DNA of 64,000 bases. Source: Hirundichthys speculiger. Its lineage: Eukaryota; Chordata; Actinopteri; Beloniformes; Exocoetidae. The DNA lies in NCBI GenBank assembly GCA_018398805.1, contig JAGFBZ010001254.1:744001-808000 (forward strand), in the 5' to 3' direction. Shown piece by piece: positions 36,063 through 53,243 of the stretch (its first letter is position 1; each line of letters starts with the position of its first letter). The notes under the pieces are model-generated. The model ran no database searches. It was not told the origin of the DNA and saw nothing but the letters and a program-made list of their open reading frames with translations. Both the position numbers and the translations under genes were made by a program.

Positions 36063-37329
36063 CCATCCATCCATCCATCCATCCATCCATCCATCCATCC
36101 ATCCATCATCTTCTGCTTAATCCGTAGGTGGGTCATGGGGGCAGCAGCCTAAGCAGAGAGGCCCAGACCCCCCTCCCCCCACATGTCTCCACGTCCTCTG
36201 AGAGCACTGAGGTGCTTCCAGGCCAAATGAGGGATATAATCTCTCCAGTGTGTCCTAGTTTTGCCTCGTGGTCTCCTTCTGGTTGGACATGCCCAAAACA
36301 CCTCTCCAAGGAGGCATCCAGGAGACATCCTAATTCAGATTCTCCAACCACCTTAGCTGGCTCCTCTCGATGTGGAGGACCAGCAGCTCTACTCTGAGTC
36401 TCTCTTGAATGAGTGGAACCCCTCTGCTCCTTGGCTGTGCCGAGAAATTCTGTCCATAAATGTTATGAGCAGAATCAGTGACAAAGGGCAGCCGTGAGAG
36501 TCTTAACTCTGACTGAAAATGAATCCGACTTACAACCAGAAATGTGGACCAAACTCTGACTCTGTTTGTGCAGGGACTGGACAGTCCGTAACAACAGGCC
36601 CAGTACCCCATAACCCTGGTGTACCCCCCACAGGACACCCTGAGGGACACGGTCAAATGCCTAATACAAGTCCATGAAACACACATGGACAATTTGGGCA
36701 AATTCCCATGCCCCCTCCAGGACCCTAGTGAGGATATAGAGCTGTTTCAGTGTTCCAGGACAGAACCCACATTGTTCCTCCTGAATCCAAAATTTGACAA
36801 TCGATCGGACTCTCTTCTCCAGCACCCCTGCATAGACCTACCAGGGAGGCTGAGGAGAGTGATTACCGCCAAGGCTGAAGCCCATTTGGTCTGTCAAAAC
36901 CTGTCTGTTGCTTCTAGAGTCCCACAAGCTAACCAAGCCTGGTAGGACTCCTTCTTCAGCCTGATGGCCTCTCTTACTTGAAGGTGTCCACCACTGGGTT
37001 TGAGGACTGCTGCCATGGCAGGCACCAACGACCTTACCGCCACAGCTCCGGTCAGCTGCTTTGGCAATGGAGGTGCTGAACATGGCCCATTCAGACTCAG
37101 GCCTGGGTGGGGCCCTGATAACCCTAGTCTGGGTGAGAGACATCGAGCTCTTGGTGTCTTCTCTTGAGCCATAAAAATCAATTGAATTGCACTTAGTCTG
37201 GCCAGTCCCCCAGAACCAGTTTGCCTTGGGTGACCCTACCAGAGGCAAATGCCCCCGACAACATAGCTTCCGGGATCATTTGGGCACACAAAGTCCTCCA
37301 CCACGTTAAGGTGGCGATTCAGGGAGTGG
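36063..37329 (-). mobile_element. Internally deleted LINE (RTE-like) with 12-bp target duplication
   Basis: The 12-mer tgacatgaacat occurs at 36051-36062 and 37330-37341, bracketing the element. The 3' tail is (GGAT)n on the minus strand (plus (ATCC)n at 36061-36106), as expected for target-primed reverse transcription. The 5' end carries 'ccaccttaacgtggtggagg' (minus, about 37313-37294). The minus strand encodes pieces such as VVGACHGSSPQTQWWTP and LKKESYQAWLACGTLEATDR, the region between endonuclease and RT in these fish LINEs. At about 1.27 kb most of the RT is gone. Confidence 0.75.
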
Positions 37330-37341
37330 TGACATGAACAT

Positions 37342-38570
37342 GACAAACAAAAAAGGAGACCTCTGAAGGTATCCAATTATGAGTTGATGAACTGAAAAAA
37401 GGTGGAAAGATATTCAAAGAAATCTCAAAGGTCTTTAGGTTTTGATCAGTTCACAATAAGAAAAACTGTCTCTGAACAAAAACATTTTAGTACTGTGTCT
37501 ATTCCTGCTGAAAGTGGGTGCTCAGCCAAGATGACAGAAAGTGGGCCCCTAACCAAGATGACAGAGACACAACTAAGGGGCAACATTCCAACTTCGAGGT
37601 TGAGCCGAATGAGGAAGTACGAAAAGTTTCAGTGCCTTGACTGGCTTCAAAAGCGAGTCCTTCCCCAATGATCCTCATATTAAAATGAGCAAGTTTGCAG
37701 CAGAAATAAGCATATTTACAGCCTGGTTCAAAGAACGGTCTCCATAGCTAGATTTCACATCCATGACAAGTGTACCACCCCTGTCTTTCACCCTAAGAGA
37801 GCTGGGATAGGCTCCAGCAGATCCCTGTGACCCTGCATAGGATTAAACGGGCATAGATGATGGATGGATGGATGGACAAGTGTATCACATCAAGTAAAAT
37901 TATGTACAGCAACAAATAGATGTATAATTAAGGGTGTGGTCTTTTGATTGAAGGCAAGCAATACTTCTTATAAAGTCTATGGCAACCATGCAGAATGACA
38001 GGACACCTGGACACCTGTCTTCAGCCTTTAGCTGAGCCCCACCTCAGTTTTAGACCTAAAGAATCCTTAGACCTGTGTGTTTATGGAAGCATCCTGCTGT
38101 AAATTGAGCAGATTGAAGTCTGATGAATCAACACATTTCCTTGAAAAAGATGTGATCTTGATAGTAACATCTGTCTAAAATTCCAGTCAACTCTTGTGCA
38201 TCAATGGTACCTTCACACATATGCAAGTCAGATGTCACAGCCTCAGGTGCTCCCCCCATACCACCATGAGTTCTGGCTTTTTCAGCATTCGCTATTACTC
38301 GTCATTTTCCCCATTTTTGGCAAATAGAATGAAATATATAATTTTAACGATTCACAGAAACGTGAACTCATCTGAGATGAGCTTGATCCAGAGAGCTCTG
38401 CACAAAGCTAATACTTGGCTTTTCCCTTGTGTAATATACCTTCAGGTTACATTTCAGGATAAAGGACTAAACCGTGTTGTGACATTTGTTTTTGAAGACA
38501 GTTCAGAGCTCATGTGTGTGTATTGATCACAGCATAACAGTTTCATATGAAGTGCTGCCTGAGGGCCGTG
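37342..38570. repeat. Mosaic of degenerate repeats
   Basis: 37342-37760 continues the split DNA element. 37790-37877 is a plus-orientation retroelement 3' end ('gagctgggataggctccagc' and a GGAT tail). 38030-38090 is close to 42150-42200 ('ccacctcagttttagacct' versus 'ccacctcagttttggacct'). 38190-38570 ('ccttcacacatatgcaagtc', 'aagtgctgcctgagggccg') belongs to the family of the 22.86-26.19 kb element. No gene seen. Confidence 0.45.
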
Positions 38571-38664
38571 GTGGTCACTTGTGTCCTTGGCCTTTACAAA
38601 CTCTTATTTTCATAAACTCCATGTTATGGGAATAATTTGCAGTTAATGAGATTCTATTTATCTA

Positions 38665-38815
38665 TTTAACTATCCATCCATCCATTATCTATACCCGCTT
38701 AATCCTCCGCAGGGTAACGGGGATCTGCTGGAGCCTATCCCAGTTCACTTCGGGTGAAATGCAGGAGTACACCCTGGACAGGTCACCAGTCCATCGCAGT
38801 TATTTTAAACTAATC
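38665..38815 (-). repeat. Retroelement 3' fragment
   Basis: 'ccatccattatctatacccg', 'ggagcctatcccagttcac' and 'ctggacaggtcaccagtcc' are the reverse complement of the SINE-like 3' body at about 26010-26115. Confidence 0.6.
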
Positions 38816-39194
38816 AATGATTATCTGATGGAGTTTGTTACAAGTAGGGTAACCACAAATTTTTATACTAATAATATCTATCGATTGTAAAATCTGCCAG
38901 AATGGTTTTACTTTCAGATTATAAACTTTATTTTGCACCACCTCCTTTATAGCACTCAAAAACATTTTTTTGAAGTGAGCTGCTTCAAATCTAGATTTAG
39001 AACAATGAAATTGACCTCAGAGGGCCCTAAAAACAATTTCCTTTGTACTTGTTTGTTAAGAACGTTTTGCCCAGTTTAAGTATACTAAAGATTTTCTTTT
39101 GTGCGTATTGTCTAGGAAATTATAACTTTGTGCGGTTTTATGATAATATAGGATTTGAAAGCATTCTATAAGAGCTGCAGCAAAAAAAAAAAAA

Positions 39195-40813
39195 AAGTAC
39201 AAAAGTATTCAAAAGTATTCGGCTCCCTTGAAGTTTTCAACCTTTTGCCACATTTCAGGCTTCAAACATAAAGATATAAAATTGAAATTTCTGTCAAGGA
39301 TCAACATCAAGTGGGACACAATCGTGAAGTGGAATTAAATTTATTGGATATTTTAAACTTTTTTAACTAATAAAAAACTGTAAAGTGGGGCGTGCAATAT
39401 TATTGGGCCCCATTACTTTCAGTGCAGCAAACTGACTCCAGAAGTTCAGTGAGGATCTCTGAATGATCCAATGTTGTCCTGAATGACTGATGATAGTAAA
39501 TAGAATCCACCTGTGTGTAATCAAGTCTCCGAAAAATGCACCTGCTCTGTGATAGTCTCAGGGATCTATTTAAAACACAGAGAGCACTATGAAGACCAAG
39601 GAACACACCAGGCAGGTCCCAGATACTGTTGTGGAGAAGTTTAAAGCTGTATGTGGATACAAAAAAGATTTCCCAAGATATAAACATCTGAAGGAGCACT
39701 GAGCAAGCAATCATATTGAAATAGAAGGAGTATCAGACCACTGCAAATCTACCAAGACCCGGCCTTCCCTCTAAACTTTCATCTGGAACAAGGAGAAGAC
39801 TGATCAGAGATGCAGCCAAGAGGCCCATGATCACTCTGGATGAACTGCAGAGATCTACAGCTGAGGTGGGAGAGTCTGTCCATAGGACAACAATCAGTCG
39901 TACACTGCACAAATCTGGCCTTTATGGAAGAGTGGCAAGAAGAAAGACATTTCTCATTTAAGTCTTGTTTAAAGTTTGCCACAAGCCACCTGGGAGACAC
40001 ACCAAACATGTGGAAGAAGGTGCTCTGGTCAGATGAAACCAAAATCAAACTTTATGACCACAATGCAAAATGATATGTTTGGAATAAAAGCAACACAGCT
40101 CATCACCCTGAACACACCATCCCCACTGTCAAACATGGTGGTGGCAGCATCATGGTCTGGGCCTGCTTTTCTTCAGCAGGGACAGGGAAGATGGTTAAAA
40201 CTGATGGGAAGATGGATGGAGCCAAATACAGGACCATTCTGGAAGAAAACCTGTTGGAGTCTGCAAAAGACCTGAAACTGGGAAGGAGATTTATCTTCCA
40301 ACAGGACAATGATCCAAAACATAAAGACAAATCTACAATGGAACGGTTCACAAATAAATGTATCCAGGTGTTAGAATGGCCAAGTCAAAGTCCAGACCTG
40401 AATCCAATCCAGAATCTGTGGAAAGAGCTGAAGACTGCTGTTCACAAACGCTCTCCATCCAACCTCACTGAGCTCCAGCTGTTTTACAGGAAGAATGGAC
40501 CAGAATTTCAGACACTTAATGTGTTAAACTGATAGAGACAAACCCCAAGAGACCTGCAGCTGGAACTGCAACTGGTGGCGCTACAAAGTATTAACGCAAG
40601 GGGGCCGAATAATATTGCACACCCCACTTTTCAGTTTTTTATTTGTTAAAGTTTAAAATATCCAATAAATTTTGTTCCACTTGACGATTGTGTCCCACTT
40701 GTTGATTCTTGACAAAAAAAAAAAATGAAATTTTATATCTTTATGATTGAAGCCTGAAATGTGGCAAAAGGTTGAAAAGTTCAAGGGGACCGAATACTTT
40801 GCAAGGCACTGTA
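39195..40813 (+). mobile_element. Tc1-like transposon, decayed, with ~215-bp inverted repeats
   Basis: The ends are long inverted repeats: left 39195-39410 ('gtattcggctcccttgaag...aagtggggcgtgcaatatta') and right 40600-40813 ('aataatattgcacaccccac...accgaatactttgcaaggc'). The interior encodes a broken Tc1/mariner DDE transposase. It starts MKTKEHTRQVPDTVVEKF near 39589 and stops early; it then continues in other frames with LWSDETKIKLYD (first D), VWACFSSAGTGKM, FQQDNDPKHKDKSTMERF (second D) and WPSQSPDLNPIQNLWKELK (E), the last part within 40152-40532. Several frameshifts separate them, so it cannot move itself. Confidence 0.88.
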
Positions 40814-40814
40814 T

Positions 40815-42750
40815 ATAAATTTTTTTTAATTATCATTGTTAGAATTGTAGATTTGTAAATGACGGGTTTTATCTCAGGAAAAAAAAATGTTGCTGGGACT
40901 TTGTGTCTGGTTCAGATTGTTTAGTCAAATTCACCCTCAGGCGCAGTTTTGTGCTACAGTTGTTTTAGTGGGATATGAGTCGATTGCATGTAATGTTCTT
41001 TTGTCAGTTAGATGGACTGCAGCTGGCACCAGAAAGAAAAGCACATATAAAGACGTATTTACATGACTTCAGCATTTCTTCCATGAGACTGGAAATACTC
41101 AGTCTCAGTGTAACAAAAACTAGGAAGTTAAGTGATACAGCTACAATGTGGGAAATTATCTAGTTTCAGGCATGGGCATTACTATCTGTATGCATAAAGT
41201 TGCAAACCAAAATAAACATTATGGCCATCATTATGTGCCTCGTTTTGTTTGCATTTGCCAGGCTGGTATAGATTCTGCATTGCCACATGTAGTAAATTAG
41301 GTGTCAACAATATGACCAATTCAATTTCAGCTTACTTAATGTGGCAGCACATCAAAATGTCAAGCAGCAACTTGGAGAATCATGTGAAGATTATCATTTG
41401 GTTATCTAGTGCCTGTGTGGATTTCCTCTGGGTATCCCAGCAAAAGTCCAAAAACATGAATGTCTGGTTAGGTTGGTTGGCAGAGTGCGAATTATACAAT
41501 GACAATTGGGGGGGTCAGCATTTTCTAGAGATGACAAAAGTGACAATTTGTCCCTTCTTTATGGTGGTCGAAGTTGTAATGGGGGGGTGGGGGGGTGGTG
41601 TGGGTGATCTTATTTTGATCATAGAAGTGTGGTTGTGCGTGGTGGCTTGCTGGTCATAGTCTCTACTGCCATAGTAGAGTGGTCCGATGATAGAAGATCG
41701 AGCGGTGACAGGTGGGATAGGTTTCAACCTCCCGTGACCCTGAACACAATCAAATAAATATATGAGGTGATTAAGTGTAAAGCTAATCACACAACAAATG
41801 TTTTCCTATCAATTTGCAATTTGTTTTTTTTATGTAATTTGACTCTCATCCATTTGTAGTGAGAACAACTGAGCAAGTCAATCCAATGTTGCACAGTGGT
41901 TCACTTATTAGAGCCATCTGCCAAACCTGTCCACTTAAGTATACTATCTAGTTTGATGTGTTGGACTCTAACAGGGTAATGGATCAAGTATGGTAAATTG
42001 TCTGAAGTACCATATTTATATCCAAAGGGAAATTCTACACCTCCAGTAGGACTCAGGTGACACACATCCTCTGCAGAGCTGGAACAGCTTGTGCCTGAGA
42101 GTTGTTCCCCTCTTCAAAAATCAAAGCCTTTGACTCCAGTCATTATAATGGAGGTCCACCTCAGTTTTGGACCTGAAGAATCCTTGAACCTGTGTGTTTT
42201 AGCTACTTGAAAGGAATAGTAAAACTGGTGGTTGAGTTAAAATTACAATTCCTATTAAATGTGAAAATTTACTTTAGTCATGTATGACCATAGGACTTCA
42301 CATTGTTATGATTGTCCATACGTATAGGAAAATGACCCCCCCCCCCCCCCAAAAAAAAAAAAGGTGGCCCTTGACTGTCAGACTACCAAAAAGAAAGAAA
42401 AAAAAAGGTTCTTGTTCTTGTTGTAACAACATTTGAATTATGTTGAGGCAGAGAGAGTTTTCCAAAAAGGGAATCACTTAGATTTCTTTTTTTCATTTGT
42501 CAGATATTCTCCATGGGGATAAATGTAGACTTGTTAAAACTTTAGTAGATAACACTTATGGCTGCTGGGCACCACAGGCAGTTCAGTTTCTCTACCTTTT
42601 TGTATCAAATAAACCATTTGAATTCAGCAATGTGGACATGAACAACTGGAAAAAATCCTCGGTAAGCAAAAAACACCCAACAGACTAAATGGCTTATAAA
42701 ACGACCACTGCATATACATTTTTATAAATGACGACACTTAAAAAAAAATG
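40815..42750. other. Intergenic, repeat-rich, no gene seen
   Basis: It contains the second MITE copy (41481-41602), a poly-C/poly-A run at 42338-42361, and a 42130-42200 stretch matching 38030-38090. Short frames (for example 42497-42688) show no family resemblance. Confidence 0.4.
41481..41602. mobile_element. Second, right-truncated copy of the 144-bp MITE
   Basis: 'cagagtgcgaattatacaat', 'tttctagagatgacaaaag' and 'gacaatttgtcccttcttta' are nearly identical to 23194-23280. The right terminal repeat (taattcgcact) is missing and replaced by G-rich sequence. Confidence 0.75.
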
Positions 42751-42751
42751 T

Positions 42752-42757
42752 TTTATT
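42752..42757 (-). terminator. polr2i: Candidate poly(A) signal of polr2i
   Basis: AATAAA on the minus strand about 245 bases past the polr2i stop codon. Confidence 0.45.
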
Positions 42758-43001
42758 GTATTAATAAAACAATCTGAGAACAACATTTACTCAACGCATA
42801 TTCTTTAAATTGGTAAAAATACAAGCCTTGATGCAATGACATCAGAGGGAGAGAAGTGCAGCTACTTTACAAAACCAGACTCACAGTTTCCACTTTGTCT
42901 GAATTGGGCTCTGCTTGGAGGAGTCAAAACCAACTGGCAGAGCTGCACCTTGGAATAATATTTACAAACAGTAAAACTATAGATGCAGATGGCAAACCCT
43001 T

Positions 43002-49281
<6,280 letters not shown>

Positions 49282-49430
49282 TACAAAGGGTATTTTATTA
49301 AAGAAAAGCCCTCAAAAATTCAAGAAGTGATAATAGTAGTGCCACACTTAACAGGTCGAGAAAAACACTATCTGCGCATGCGGGTCATATTTCGGATGTG
49401 TTGCTTTCACCCACAGCGCCCCCAAGTGTT
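49282..49430 (-). promoter_or_regulatory. polr2i: polr2i promoter with NRF1-type site
   Basis: tgcgcatgcgg at 49373-49383, about 95 bases upstream of the start codon, matches the NRF1 consensus (YGCGCAYGCGCR) closely. NRF1 sites are usual in TATA-less housekeeping promoters. The CpGs cluster here within AT-rich DNA. The TSS is not determined. Confidence 0.55.
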
Positions 49431-49615
49431 GGATGACTGTAAAAAAAAAAAAAAATGCAGCTCAAACATGGTGTGGCATTCCAATCCCACTCTATCAAAA
49501 AAAGAAAAATAAATAAATAAAAAAAAGAAAACAAAAAACAAAAACAGAGAAAATGATCCACCTCATATGAACAGAGCACACACAAACAGCTTCATGACTA
49601 TAGTAACATATTGCA

Positions 49616-49621
49616 TTTATT
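49616..49621 (-). terminator. Candidate poly(A) signal of the C1q-domain gene
   Basis: AATAAA on the minus strand about 125 bases past the stop codon at 49747-49745. Confidence 0.45.
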
Positions 49622-49744
49622 GATGATAGGTTTGGACAAAAACACAACACAGATAAGGCTATTCACCACAAATGTGCTTCATCCTGGTGTATCACAGAGA
49701 AAAACATGCCCAAGGATCATTATCATGTTTTCACCCTGATGCCC

Positions 49745-50724
49745 TTAACCCAAACGAAACCCACTGAAGACAGTGTCGTTATCTTCTGTTGCAAAGATAT
49801 CGTTTCTATCAGGCCCCCAGAGATTCACGTGCACCTCATCTTTTTTGGACAGCTTCACTACACTGCTGATACTGGCCACTTGGCTACATTTATCAGGAAG
49901 GGAGGTGTGGTACAGAGACACTACTTTCTCTCCATTCTTGAATATACCACACTGTCCACGGCCATACACAGACGCATGCACAGTAAAGTTGTAGAAGCCA
50001 TCCATGGGACAGGTGAAGATGCCTGTTTCAGGGTTGTAACCTCCTCCCTCGTTGATCAGCACGGTGCGAAATGTCAGGACTCCAGAGTGACATGGGTAGC
50101 TGTCACACTGGTTTAACTTGGCTGTGAAGGCTACAATCCCTAGAGTGAAGGACATTATAATCATGAGACCATGGTCTATGTTTACAGCAGGTAGCTTCAT
50201 AGCAATGTTTGATTTTTACCTGATGAAGAGATGTTGTCTCCCCGGCCCGGAACAGAAAACATGCTTCACCTCTGAAGTGCACCTTTAACAAAATTAAATT
50301 GTTGAAACTCTGAGGCTTTGAACATGAATTCTGCAACTGATGATGAAGTAAAATGTGGCAGGTGCAGATAACATACAGGATAAAATGATCATGTGATAGA
50401 TATTTGCATTTAAGAAGATTAATGCACCAAGTGCCATAAACATTTTGTAACACAAACATCCCCAAAACATGAAAGACACTCCTTTCAATCATAATTCCTT
50501 CCGTGTGCCTTAATTCTTAATCGTCTTTTGCGTCAGTTCAAATCAAGTGCCCTCCAACAAATTCATGCAAATTTTATAGGAGTCATTTTCAAACTCTTTA
50601 GACGCTCACTTTATATGTATAAAAAAAATCTTTGGAGAAAAAAGTTTCTTACCTGCTGTTGTCTTGCGAGAGAATGCTGGAAATACTGACAAGACAAGTA
50701 CAGGCACAGCCTGAAGTTGTTCAT
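49745..50724 (-). CDS. C1q-domain secreted protein (domain exon certain, leader uncertain)
   Basis: C1q-domain proteins are secreted trimers; in fish many act as pattern-recognition or complement-like factors. The exon 50139-49745 encodes a complete C1q globular domain, about 131 residues: GIVAFTAKLNQCD, then FRTVLINEGGGYNPETGIF, CPMDGFYNFTVHASVYGRG, ISSVVKLSKKDEVHVNLW and TVFSGFRLG at the stop. There is no collagen-like region. Its acceptor (CACTCTAG|GG) needs one base from the preceding exon. A good candidate leader lies at 50724-50653, ATG to CAG|GTAAGA, but from that ATG the phase is one base short. The other frame, which fits, reads QAVPVLVLSVFPAFSRKTTA, a signal-peptide-like stretch without an ATG. 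Alternatively translation could start at ATG 50200 with no splicing (151 aa). The exact family member is not assigned. Confidence 0.75.
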
Positions 50725-52850
50725 CCTGTTTTCTAGTACAAGTCTTTTTTTTGTTTGTAAAGAATTTAAATTACATAGTATATCATACATCCAGACAGAC
50801 CAAGGCATCATTGTGCAATGTTAAATGTAAAAAGGTTGTAACAGCTAACAAAACAAAACAATTTTAAATAATCAAACTAAGATATAAACCAATAAACCGT
50901 AGCTGACTCAAGCAACGGGACAAGGCAGAGTCATATCTGTAATGATGCCAGATTCATTCTGTTCATTTTACAAGATAAACAATTGAATTTTAAATGATAA
51001 CGTTTTAGATTTATTTTAAAATGTGAATAAAATCAAGGTATTTGGATTGCAGTTGCTGTTGTTTCAAAACTAGAGTAAGCCATCCAGCATTAATGGGGCC
51101 TTCATAAATGTACAAATGAACTATGGCAGCAGTAGCAGAGAAGAGCTCATACAAACATCTCAGATCAGGTGGTGCTTGTGTTGAAGATGGAGCTGAACAT
51201 ATCATCATGTAAGTGAGCCCTTTCTCATCTGGATAAAGCAGGCAGGACTGTGACGATCGTGTTTTTTGAGTCGTCCACCACATCTAAGATGATTCAACTT
51301 GTGCTGCTATGTGACAAGCTCCAAAAAATACAGGTGGATGTCTCCAGGACTAACCTGGATTATTGACTCGTCATCACCTTTTGGGTTAAAGGTGATTACA
51401 AGTTGCAACACTTCCTCTTCTGAAATATCATGCTCCTTTTTCAGGATACAGAAAATGAGTCACTACAGTTACACCTAGGAATACGAAGGCTTTAATTTTT
51501 AATCTTTATCTTTTTGAATCTGCCTTCAATCAGTGACTTATCAGCTTTTGACATCTTGACATCATTTGAGAAATGCCTTGTGGCCTTGGAGACCCAGGTC
51601 TCCCTTGTAAAAGACATCTTTGATCTCAGTGGGACTAACCTAGTTAAATAAAGGCTAATTAAAGCAGTGTACAATAAAAATCCACAAGCCTCATATATGA
51701 CATGACTCACATAGAAACTGTACAAATACGTTACTGTAAAAAGCCACTATAGGGCTTGTTCGCAATAATACTTAATGTAGTTATTCACATTTGCATTTTT
51801 TCAAACCAAAGCGTGATATATTGTCTGGTGTGATACAGATCTGTTGCTTATGTTTTTCAGATCTTCTCGTGTTACAGTCTTCTCTGTGTTTTTGAACGCT
51901 TGTTTCAGAAAAAACATTTTTCACACACAAGGAGTAAATTAAAAAGAGAGATGGGCAAATTCCAGACCATATTCAACAGCTTCTGTTGTCATTGTCCTGC
52001 ACTCTTTGTCATGGCTAGGCTAGCAGGGTCTACACACTATACAGTAACAGCTGTTATCAAGCCATGTGCTCATCTGTACGTGCTATTTCCATGTCATAGC
52101 GATGACTGTTTAGCAACCTACAATTTGCATGAAATACCAATCTCATTGTTTTTGTTTTCAAACCTGTTGGCCTTTACTGTGATATAAATGACAGCATATA
52201 TAATAGTTTTATTGTAAATCTTCAATTCTCATTTTGAGCAGGCAACAAATCAGAAATCCAAAAATTCCATTAATGAATTGAGTTGCAGTGACTATGAAAG
52301 ACCACATATTTCTGAACTGCAGATCAGGCTGAAAAGTCATTGAGGTTCTGCAGAAGAATAAGGCCTCACCGGCTCCTTCGCTGCTTTGTTCCATATACAG
52401 CCGATTGGCTTGGCTCTCAGAGAGGATTACTCGCTGCTGTTAGTAGCGCTATGTCTGTTTAGCAACAGTTGCTGCATGTTATATATCCCCTCCCCACCCC
52501 TGAGCCCTTGATCCCCTGAGCTAATTCCATGAATCGGCCAAATCTAAATCCATGGAGTGACAGCACACAGACAGTTGGTAACACAACGAGAGACAGTCAT
52601 GGTGGACAGACTGGATGGGAACCACAGAAAGATGTATAATAAAATGAGCAAAGTTCCCAATGTGCATCTTCTTGATATTTTTCTCGATTCTATGACCAGC
52701 AGAGCCTGTGCTATGCTTGTGCCCTCACTTTGCTGATGCACCAGTGACCCACTGTGCCAACTCATCAGAGGAGACAGTCAAGCCTCACTGACGTCACCCA
52801 TCCAGCCACTGTAATCGAAAGAGACGCTAATCCTGCTCCGCTGCAAAGCC
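50725..52850. other. Intergenic, no gene recognised
   Basis: AT-rich sequence with no recognised exon or repeat of note. The right end (52750-52950) becomes purine-rich and would be the promoter and 5' UTR region of the LBH-domain gene. Confidence 0.4.
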
Positions 52851-52950
52851 TTGCAATCGGGTGGGTTAGAACGGAGAAAGAAACTGAGGGAGACGCGAGG
52901 AAGAAAGTTGGATACTGGAGATAAGGGAGTGCATGTAGGCTAGTAGATAG

Positions 52951-53243
52951 AGACAGCTGTGTGACAAGGTGCTATCAGAGAAGGCCAAGCACATCTTCAC
53001 CTCTGATCATCTACTGAACTCCTGGGATCCCTGCGTGTTTGGGACCCCATCAACCCATCCAGGCTTCGCTCTGGAGGCCATAAACTCCAGTGAGGGCTCT
53101 GCAGAGGGGGAATGCTGTGGGAGCTGCTCGCCTCCTCCTGCACCCCCTCTTGTGTCACCCGTGCTCACTGTGGAGGAGTCAAGCTTCACTTCTGTGGAAT
53201 TGTGCCAAGATGGAGAAGCCCCATGCCTGAATGCAACAGAAGG
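52951..53243 (+). other. Probable upstream exon of the LBH-domain gene
   Basis: The stretch ends in a good donor, AGAAGG|GTAAGA, after 53243. Its reading frame, open from the stop at 52948-52950, has 97 codons without any ATG. It joins in frame (gg|a = Gly) to the exon at 55861, giving ...NATEG-CMEEMSSQDPN. It may be 5' UTR that happens to be open, or coding sequence started by an unseen upstream exon or a non-AUG codon (GTG at 52969). Several out-of-frame ATGs lie in it. Confidence 0.5.

Noticed and set aside
36838..37248. 136-codon minus-strand frame as a possible gene
   Set aside because: Matches the inter-domain part of a fish LINE and lies inside a copy with target duplications.
40152..40532. 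Possible active transposase gene
   Set aside because: Only the C-terminal part of a Tc1-like transposase; upstream portions are in other frames with stops, so it is a dead copy.
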